From positions 1-43,846 of the forward strand of contig JACPOE010000002.1 of assembly GCA_016185105.1 (NCBI GenBank): DNA of 43,846 bases, written 5' to 3'. A program made the translations under genes and the position numbers. This stretch comes from Bdellovibrio sp. (lineage in GTDB: Bacteria > Bdellovibrionota > UBA1018). Position 1 is the first letter of the stretch. Each line of letters opens with the position of its first letter. The notes under the pieces are model-generated. The model did no database searches. It worked only from the letters and a program-made list of their open reading frames with translations, and was not told the origin of the DNA. Shown one piece after another: positions 1 to 6,540 of the stretch.

Positions 1-2
1 GA

Positions 3-140
3 AAAATGGTCGCCTTTGGCGATGGCGAAAAACTCACAGAATCGAATCGACTAGAAATCAAAATTGCACGGACCCGCCTTCCTGTTTTTCGAGGAGAAAA
101 GGCCCGAGTCACCTCGGAAAGAAGGGAAAACATCCAATGA
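3..140 (+). CDS. C-terminal fragment of an unknown protein
   Basis: An open frame runs in from before the window and stops at a TGA at 138-140, which overlaps the ATG of the next gene (137-139) in an ATGA arrangement. The same coupling recurs through the downstream operon, which supports this as the real end of an upstream gene. Only about 45 residues are visible, ending ...SERRENIQ, and they are rich in charged residues. I see no recognisable domain, so no function is given. An internal ATG lies at 6-8, but the frame is open to the window edge, so the gene most likely starts outside. Confidence 0.6.
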   Translation, partial: KMVAFGDGEKLTESNRLEIKIARTRLPVFRGEKARVTSERRENIQ

Positions 141-1171
141 AAGTCTTTATAACTGGGGCGACGGGTTTCCTGGGCAAGCAAGTTCTAAACCTTCTACTGA
201 GCGACCAGCGCATCGAACAGGTTGATTTGGTCTCTAGAAAGAAACTCACTCATCCCGATCCCAGAGTAAGAGTCCACCAACTGGATTTGTCTGAGCCCTG
301 GTCAGAGTACGATTTTCTGGAGGAGTCCGATGCCATCATTCACCTTGCTGGCCTCTACGACTTTAAAGAGAATTTTAGCCAAAATTATCAGCAAAATGTT
401 TTGCCAATTCTGAATCTAGTAGATCGAGTTCGAGATCTTAAACGAAAGCCCGCACCTCCAATCCTTTTTGCGTCCACCTACGCTGTCGGGTTTGGTGGCG
501 ATCAGGTTTTAAAGGAGGAGCCACTCAAAGTCCTCCCTCCCACCTATCAGTCCTACGCCTATACAAAAGCAGTAGCCGAAAGGGCTTTGACAGACTCAGG
601 CTTGGCTGCTCACATTTTCCGTCTCGGCATCCTTGTCGGAGACAGTGTAGAAGGACACTTCGAGAAGATTGATGGTCCCTATTATCTGATGCGTTTCTTG
701 GAGACTGCCAAAAAGCTTCCGCTTCTAAGATTTCTAAAAAGAATTCCCCTTCCCTATTCTCCCAATGGCTTCCTACCCTTGGTACCCGTCGATAGCGCCG
801 CTCGGATTTTTTACGAGGCCCTATTTCTTCCAGCGCTACTAGAAGGGGAGCAGCATTACTACGGGGTCTTCAATCCAGAAAGCGTTCAGGTGGAACTTTT
901 AGGAAGAAGTATCTTTAAAGAGTTTCTCCCCGGAGCCGAACCGAGACCTTTGCATAAAGAATTTCCTCACTGGATTGAAAAAAACCAAACGAAGCTGACT
1001 GGAATTCCCAAGGAGTTTTTTAATTTCTCCATTGCACCCGTCATGCTCGAAAATCCAAAATTTGTTTCCACCTTTGGTGCTCACCGAGTTCCTCATTTCA
1101 ATGAATTTCGACTAACGTTCTTCAAAGGATTTCATCGATGTTACAAACCGAATTCAGCAATGGCTCAGTAA
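137..1171 (+). CDS. Extended short-chain dehydrogenase / NAD(P)-dependent epimerase-reductase
   Basis: 344-residue extended SDR. The nucleotide-binding glycine motif GATGFLG sits at residues 7-13, and the catalytic YxxxK is YAYTK at 140-144. Family members act as sugar epimerases, 3-beta-hydroxysteroid dehydrogenase-like enzymes, OleD-type 2-alkyl-3-ketoacid reductases or fatty-acyl reductases. The neighbours (acyl-ACP-reductase-like and OleC-like genes) favour an acyl or ketone substrate over a sugar; that is inference. The start overlaps the upstream stop by ATGA. The 3' end overlaps the next gene by 34 bases. It is probably cytosolic, with no signal peptide or clear membrane segment. Confidence 0.85.
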   Translation: MKVFITGATGFLGKQVLNLLLSDQRIEQVDLVSRKKLTHPDPRVRVHQLDLSEPWSEYDFLEESDAIIHLAGLYDFKENFSQNYQQNVLPILNLVDRVRDLKRKPAPPILFASTYAVGFGGDQVLKEEPLKVLPPTYQSYAYTKAVAERALTDSGLAAHIFRLGILVGDSVEGHFEKIDGPYYLMRFLETAKKLPLLRFLKRIPLPYSPNGFLPLVPVDSAARIFYEALFLPALLEGEQHYYGVFNPESVQVELLGRSIFKEFLPGAEPRPLHKEFPHWIEKNQTKLTGIPKEFFNFSIAPVMLENPKFVSTFGAHRVPHFNEFRLTFFKGFHRCYKPNSAMAQ

Positions 1172-3258
1172 GCCCGAAACAAAAAGAACGGAAAATCATT
1201 GTTATCAATTTCCTCCAAACACTCCCTGTTCGTGAGGAACGCATTGAACACCCCCCTCTGACTTTCACAGTTCGAGAGCACAGCGTGGGATGGAACTTCG
1301 ACGCCGCTGAAAGCTTAATCCGAACCTACGACGGCTACGCAGATGGTTTTGCCTTTAGTGGAATCCAAAAACATCTGGGTGTTCCTGGCGCCTATGTCCA
1401 CCATCCCGCCTACCTGAGGTTAATGAGGATGGCCACCAAGACTCCAATCTATGTGGCAGACGATTTGAGGGAATTTTTCACGGAATGGACTTTAAAAAAG
1501 GTTTTGCTGGAGCAACCACAGATTTTCTTTAAGAAAAAGGTTTTGTTCCAGGTGGCAACTGCGTCATCGTCTTTGGGCCAGATTGCTGAATCAGGGGCGG
1601 AAATCTTGGCGGCCGATCCTTTGATGATTTCCAGCACTCCAGTTCGTTTGCACGGAATGAGCCAAATTCGGCTCTTTGCTAAGGTTCTTACGCCCTTCGC
1701 AGGTCCAATCACCTTTAATTTAGTGCGCCCGGCGCGGTATTCTCGAAAGCAAAACCACTGCAGTACCCTCGGAAATTGGATTAAAGAAGCAGATATTTTC
1801 GTAGGCTTCGGAAATATCATTGCTGCTATGGAATCCTTCGAGCCATTCGCGGGAAAAATTCTTGTCGTTGACCATGTGGACATTTCGACACGAAAACGAC
1901 TCGAAGAGGCTGGGGTCGCCCAAATTATTGATTTTGTCCCCGAGAGCGCCGTCCGCTCGATGCCAGAATCGAAGCACTTTCCCGTATTGGCTGCCGTCAT
2001 CGACCAGACACGCATTTTTGAAAACTCTCAGCTTGGCTTTTCGGACTATTTGTTAAGGTGGCTCGAGCAAACCAAAGTCAGTCCAAAACCTCTTAAGACC
2101 TCAAGAGGGATCAAACGACGGTGCGCTTTTATTTTCCACGCACTTACTCAGAAAGACCTTTGGACCGTTCCAAGTACAAAGCCGTTTAGAAGGGCACCCA
2201 AGTTTATTAGGGACTTCGCCGAAGACGCCCTTTCAAATCTTCCCTGTCTTTATGTAGGAAATCTGACGGGCGTCGTGAGCCAGGCTACTGGCCAGGAAGT
2301 CGAATGCGATTTTTACGGCTTTCCCGCAACTCCTCGCGGTATTTTGGCAATGAAAGAGGAATACCTCTATAAGCGAATGATTCAATGTGCAGAACAGGCC
2401 CGCAGACGCGGAGCCGGGATCATTGGTCTGGGTGCCTACACAAAAGTCGCAGGCGACGCAGGCGTGACTATTGCCAGAAAGGCGTCCATTCCAGTTACTA
2501 ACGGAAATTCCTACTCAGCGGCCACTACCCTTTGGGCAGCACGACAAATGGTGGAAAGGCTGGCACTCATTTCGCCCGAGAGAGTGGGTAACCGATTCAA
2601 AGCCAAGGCCATGATCATTGGCGCAACTGGAAGCATTGGGCGGGTATCCTCCCTATTGGTCTCTTTGGTCTTTCAAGAGTTGGTGCTTGTGGCAACCCGG
2701 CCCGATAAACTCATCGAGCTTCGAGAGGAAATCAAACGTCTCTCACCAGAAACAAAAGTTACCGTAACAACCCAATCTAGTTCTGAAATTATGGATGCCG
2801 ATTTGATTGTGACGGCCACATCCAATCAGCGGGGCAGCGTTCTTGATATTGAGCTCGTCAAGCCTGGTGCCGTCATTTGTGATTGCTCACGGCCCTTAGA
2901 TATCACGCAAGAACAGGCTGCCAAACGGCCAGACGTTTTAGTCATTGAGAGCGGCGAAGTCATTCTTCCCGGACACCCTAAACTTTCCTTTGACATCGGA
3001 CTTCCCCATCCTTCGGTCTACGCCTGTACAGCCGAGACGGTCCTACTGGCACTCGAAGGGCGCTTCGAAAGTTTCTCTTTGTCCAAACAGCTCTCGCTGG
3101 AAAAGACAAAAGAGATCTACAAGCTTGGGGTTAAACACGGCGCTAAATTGTCGGCAGTGCAAGGTCCGGCAGGAATCATTACGGATGAACAGATTGATCG
3201 GTGTCGCAGTCTAGCACTGGAACGATTAAAGACCTGGCAAATTGGAGCAGCATCATGA
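1138..3258 (+). CDS. Two-part protein: unknown N-terminal domain + acyl-ACP reductase (AAR)-like C-terminal half
   Basis: 706 residues. From about residue 330 to the end it follows the layout of cyanobacterial long-chain acyl-ACP reductase (about 340 residues). There is an opening hydrophobic strand, the segment GLGAYTK, then a TNGNSYSAA stretch, a Rossmann glycine motif GATGSIG at 495-501, and YACTAE with Cys630 aligned to the AAR active-site cysteine. AAR reduces fatty acyl-ACP to an aldehyde using NADPH. The first ~325 residues look like a separate alpha/beta domain (for example VGFGNIIAAMESF) that I cannot assign. No aldehyde-deformylating oxygenase is visible here, so any aldehyde would have another fate. 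The start at 1138 has AAAGGA about 8 bases upstream and lies inside the 3' end of the SDR gene. The stop overlaps the next start by ATGA. Confidence 0.78.
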   Translation: MLQTEFSNGSVSPKQKERKIIVINFLQTLPVREERIEHPPLTFTVREHSVGWNFDAAESLIRTYDGYADGFAFSGIQKHLGVPGAYVHHPAYLRLMRMATKTPIYVADDLREFFTEWTLKKVLLEQPQIFFKKKVLFQVATASSSLGQIAESGAEILAADPLMISSTPVRLHGMSQIRLFAKVLTPFAGPITFNLVRPARYSRKQNHCSTLGNWIKEADIFVGFGNIIAAMESFEPFAGKILVVDHVDISTRKRLEEAGVAQIIDFVPESAVRSMPESKHFPVLAAVIDQTRIFENSQLGFSDYLLRWLEQTKVSPKPLKTSRGIKRRCAFIFHALTQKDLWTVPSTKPFRRAPKFIRDFAEDALSNLPCLYVGNLTGVVSQATGQEVECDFYGFPATPRGILAMKEEYLYKRMIQCAEQARRRGAGIIGLGAYTKVAGDAGVTIARKASIPVTNGNSYSAATTLWAARQMVERLALISPERVGNRFKAKAMIIGATGSIGRVSSLLVSLVFQELVLVATRPDKLIELREEIKRLSPETKVTVTTQSSSEIMDADLIVTATSNQRGSVLDIELVKPGAVICDCSRPLDITQEQAAKRPDVLVIESGEVILPGHPKLSFDIGLPHPSVYACTAETVLLALEGRFESFSLSKQLSLEKTKEIYKLGVKHGAKLSAVQGPAGIITDEQIDRCRSLALERLKTWQIGAAS

Positions 3259-4233
3259 GTAGAACCTATTTTAATCGACTCAATTACACGTTAGCCAATG
3301 AGGACACCCGCTTCGAAATGAACCTTCTTCCAAAAGGGGTTTCTCATTTGGTCTCCGTAGCAGGAAGTGGTGGTAGGGTTTTGCCCCTATTGGCTAAACA
3401 TCCGAAAGAAGTCACCTGTGTCGATCTGAGCCGAGAGCAACTCTATTTGACGGAACTCCGAATGGAGTCGGTGAAAGCGCTGACACATGCTCAATTTGTT
3501 TCCTTTTGGGGCTACCCTCCTCACCCTGCCGAACCAGAAGAGAGAAAAAGGTTATTTAGGAAAATAAGCTTAAGCCCCCCTGCAAAAGGGTTTTTCTTAG
3601 ACGTGTTTGAACACCATGGATGGCAAAGCATTCTGTACGCTGGTAGCTGGGAGCAAACCATCGCAAAACTGAGTCGAGTGAATCGTCAGATTACTGGAAT
3701 GAAAGGTATTGGTCTTTTTACCGCTTTAAATCAGACAGAACACTTGGCTTACTTGAAGAACCGCTTTCCTACCTACGCATGGGCCCTGACTTTGAGTGTC
3801 CTCGGAAATGCAGGAGTGTTTAACGCCCTCCTTTATAAAGGTCATTTTCCAAAGAAAAACTTAAAAGATTCCAGCTTCCATTTTTATCAGGAGTCTTTCA
3901 AAAGAATTTTTGCCCAAGGACCCGCGCGGGAGAATTTCTTATTGCAGCTGATTTTCTTTGGAAAGATTTTGTTCCCAGATGGACCTGTTGTCCTTTTCAG
4001 ATGTGCCCTCGTACTTTAGCGGGGAGACCGAAAAGTCCTTCATGCAAAGGATCAAAAAAGGCCTCGCACCCAATGGAATGGTTGTGATTCGAAACTACCT
4101 TAGGATTCCAGAAGGTACCGATTACTCCGGCTTTCAACGAGTCACCCCGAGTTACCAAGATCTGATCGATCAGGAAAAAGTTCAGCTGTACTCGATTGAA
4201 ATATTCAAGAAGTCTAAAAATGAACTGCATTGA
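3255..4233 (+). pseudogene. DUF3419 / BtaA-like aminocarboxypropyltransferase, frameshifted
   Basis: The gene starts at ATG 3255 (ATGA overlap with the previous stop) and reads in frame to a stop at 4019. The family's C-terminal part, with SFSDVPSYFSG and a final LAPNGMVVIRNY strand, continues in another frame to 4233. The DUF3419 family includes BtaA, which moves the 3-amino-3-carboxypropyl group of S-adenosylmethionine onto diacylglycerol; the SAM-site motif VAGSGGRVLPLL and VDLSREQL are present. Around 3969-3985 the text jumps from FFGKILFP to DLLSFSDVP. From memory of the family some 40-50 residues normally lie between, so this is a deletion as well as a frameshift. It may be a real mutation or an assembly error. 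Confidence 0.7.
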
Positions 4234-5644
4234 CCTTTTCCAAAAGCGGGTGAATGAGACCCCAAATAAGATGGCTCTTTTGATTCCCGGCAAGGAGAGG
4301 GCCACGTTTTTGGAACTTCAGAACGTGGGATCGAAAGCGCAAGGCTTGCTGCTCGAAAATGGGGCCAAGCCTGGCGATGCCGTATTACTCTTGGATACCC
4401 TTGGAGTCCGCCTCTACGGATGCATTTCCGCCCTTCTCTCGCTTGGCTGTTCGGTGATTCTAGTAGAACCCTGGATGCCGGTGGCCAAAATCCAGAAAAT
4501 GATCGAGCTTGCCAAACCTAAGTTCTTCTTAAGCAATCCGATCGGATTTCTCTGGGGAGCAAGGGTTCAGGCCATTCGCAACATCCCCCGTTGGATTCGA
4601 ATAGGCAAGATTGCGTCTCAAACACGAAAACCAGGACCTTTGATTTTAGAAGAACTTGCTCCCGAAACACCCGGAATCTTAACTTTTACTTCTGGAACTA
4701 CGGGTGATCCAAAAGGAGTGGTAAGAACTCAAGGCTACTTGATGAAGCAGCACGAGGTTTTGGCCGAACACCTCCATGCTGAACAATACCCAGAGCCTGA
4801 TCTCTGCATTTTCGCAAACTTTGTTCTCTCCAACCTAGGATCTGGACGAGGTTCAGTGATTATTCCACCGGCTTGGAAGCCAGAGACTCTAGCATCGATT
4901 GATCACCTTCCACGAGAATACCAACCTGTCACGCTAACCACTGGGCCCGCCTTCTTGCTGCAACTTCAAAAGCACGCTCAAGCCAATTCTCTCAGGGCAG
5001 TTCACGTCGGAGGTGCCCTCACAGATTGTGCCATCTTTGAAAGAGCTTTTGAAAGATGGCCCACGGTCCATTGGGGACATATTTACGGAGGAAGTGAAGT
5101 CGAACCCGTGGCGGTCACAGATGCTCGTAAGGCGGTTGAGTTCAGCCGAAAGAAGAACTATTTTCAAACCTTATTTTTGGGAGAAAATGTCTCGCAAATC
5201 AGTCCCCGGTTTGAAACCGACACACTCTGGGTCGCAGGCCCTCACGTTTGCCCTGAATATCTTGGAAATGAGAAAGAAAACAGAATCTACAAACACAAAG
5301 ATGCCAGTGGACGGCTTTGGCACGCCATGGGTGATCGAGTGAAGAAGGATGAATCAGGCTGGTGGTATATGGGGCGATCTGGCCAGCCCCTAGAAGAATT
5401 TCAATTAGAACAGGATCTTTATTCTTTCCTGGGATCCAGCAAGAGTTTTGTACTGATGCAAGGCGGGCAAAAAACCCTTGTAGGTGAAAATCTTAGAGTC
5501 CGAAAGCCCGAGATTTTGAAAAACTTTCCTCAAATCAACGCCGTCTGTGAAACTCGAATTTTTCGGGATCGTAGGCACCGTGCGCGAATTGACCGAAAAA
5601 AGAGCATTGAAAAAGGACCGTCATGGCTGCAGAACAAGAATTAA
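4220..5644 (+). CDS. AMP-dependent synthetase/ligase, OleC-like
   Basis: 474 residues from ATG 4220; a TTG at 4196 is in frame but less likely. Adenylate-forming (ANL) motifs are clear: TFTSGTTGDPKGVV (A3, ATP phosphate loop), IYGGSEVEP (A5), WHAMGDRV followed by GWWYMGRSG (A7/A8), and near the C-terminus FRDRRHRARIDRKK, which resembles the A10 region of OleC-type enzymes. OleC proteins convert beta-hydroxy acids to beta-lactones; other ANL enzymes make acyl-CoA or acyl-ACP. The motif style and the neighbouring SDR point towards OleC, but OleA and OleB are not in view, so the exact substrate is unknown. The start overlaps the broken DUF3419 gene by 14 bases and the end overlaps the UbiA gene by 22. 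Confidence 0.8.
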   Translation: MNCIDLFQKRVNETPNKMALLIPGKERATFLELQNVGSKAQGLLLENGAKPGDAVLLLDTLGVRLYGCISALLSLGCSVILVEPWMPVAKIQKMIELAKPKFFLSNPIGFLWGARVQAIRNIPRWIRIGKIASQTRKPGPLILEELAPETPGILTFTSGTTGDPKGVVRTQGYLMKQHEVLAEHLHAEQYPEPDLCIFANFVLSNLGSGRGSVIIPPAWKPETLASIDHLPREYQPVTLTTGPAFLLQLQKHAQANSLRAVHVGGALTDCAIFERAFERWPTVHWGHIYGGSEVEPVAVTDARKAVEFSRKKNYFQTLFLGENVSQISPRFETDTLWVAGPHVCPEYLGNEKENRIYKHKDASGRLWHAMGDRVKKDESGWWYMGRSGQPLEEFQLEQDLYSFLGSSKSFVLMQGGQKTLVGENLRVRKPEILKNFPQINAVCETRIFRDRRHRARIDRKKSIEKGPSWLQNKN

Positions 5645-6531
5645 CCTCTCCTCTTATCCATCCTATTAGCTCGACCCAGCGCTGGTTCGTTTTTCTGAAG
5701 GAACGATTTCCGTTAGGGACGCACATCCTTCTCATAGGCGGCTTTGCTGTCTCGGGAGCTTTTCTTAGCGGCTGGGACAAAAATACCGAAGGCGTGATCA
5801 TGGCGCTGATCGGTTTTTTCCTTTTCTTTGTCGAACTGCGAATCATGGATGAGCTGAAGGACTACAAAAAGGACCTATCTGCCCATCCAGAGCGCCCCCT
5901 TCCTCGCGGGTTAATCCAACTCGGGGAAGCGCGAGAAATGGTGAGAACTTTACTGAATTCCATGTTCGGGTTCTCCGTGGTCTTAGTCTTAGTTTGCAAT
6001 TTGCTTTCGGGACTTCTCTTTTTCTGTATCACCCTCTACCTCAAACTGATGTACCGTGAGTTTTACCTTGGGGATCGACTGGGGAAATATCCCTTTTTCT
6101 ACGCTTTTACTCATCAGCTCATTCTATTTCCGCTCTGTTTTTTTACATCCGCTGTGCACCACCCCGCCATGGTCTTTGATGAGGATGGCTTTGCTTATGC
6201 GATTGCAACCTTTGGGGCCTTTTTTGCTTATGAACTTTGCAGAAAATTAGATCCGAAAGCTCCATTAATTTTAAAGAACTATGCAACCCATTATGGACCC
6301 CGCAAAACGGTTTTAGTAGCTACACTCCTTTTGGGCACAGCAGCCTATGGGGCCTTTCACCTCAATGCCCGCTTTTTGTGGGGGATTGAAGTACTCACCA
6401 CTGCTAGCTTGATTGTTTACTTAAGAGATTCCAGAAAATTCAAAACGGTTGAGACTTTCGCGGGCCTTTCCCTCGTTCTCCATGTTTGGGCTCCGGCTAT
6501 CCACTTTCTTTTGAAGAAATTTATTCACTAA
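5623..6531 (+). CDS. UbiA-superfamily prenyltransferase
   Basis: 302-residue membrane protein with about eight hydrophobic segments. The first Asp-rich motif appears as RIMDELKDYKKD (residues ~71-82), followed by PERPLPRG, the usual continuation in UbiA proteins, where Mg2+ and the prenyl diphosphate bind. The second Asp-rich loop is poorly matched; ELCRKLDPKAP may be its counterpart. UbiA enzymes join a polyprenyl chain to an aromatic, heme or glycerol-phosphate acceptor in the inner membrane. A good ribosome site (AAGGA) precedes ATG 5623 inside the end of the previous gene. Sitting between an ANL enzyme and a phosphotransferase, it probably works on the same lipid product; that is inference. 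Confidence 0.78.
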   Translation: MAAEQELTSPLIHPISSTQRWFVFLKERFPLGTHILLIGGFAVSGAFLSGWDKNTEGVIMALIGFFLFFVELRIMDELKDYKKDLSAHPERPLPRGLIQLGEAREMVRTLLNSMFGFSVVLVLVCNLLSGLLFFCITLYLKLMYREFYLGDRLGKYPFFYAFTHQLILFPLCFFTSAVHHPAMVFDEDGFAYAIATFGAFFAYELCRKLDPKAPLILKNYATHYGPRKTVLVATLLLGTAAYGAFHLNARFLWGIEVLTTASLIVYLRDSRKFKTVETFAGLSLVLHVWAPAIHFLLKKFIH

Positions 6532-6540
6532 GAGGCAGTT

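Noticed and set aside
8-28. GGTCGCC...GGCGA sequence near the window start, similar to the parA palindrome
   Set aside because: The right arm is incomplete and the spacing differs; it lies in coding sequence far from parAB.
1449-2015. 188-residue open frame on the minus strand
   Set aside because: It lies wholly inside the AAR-like gene, has no domain or ribosome site, and its composition reflects the opposite strand.
3958-4233. Separate small gene after the DUF3419 N-terminal part
   Set aside because: It starts at TTG without a ribosome site, and its sequence is the C-terminal end of the same DUF3419 protein, so it was merged as one broken gene.
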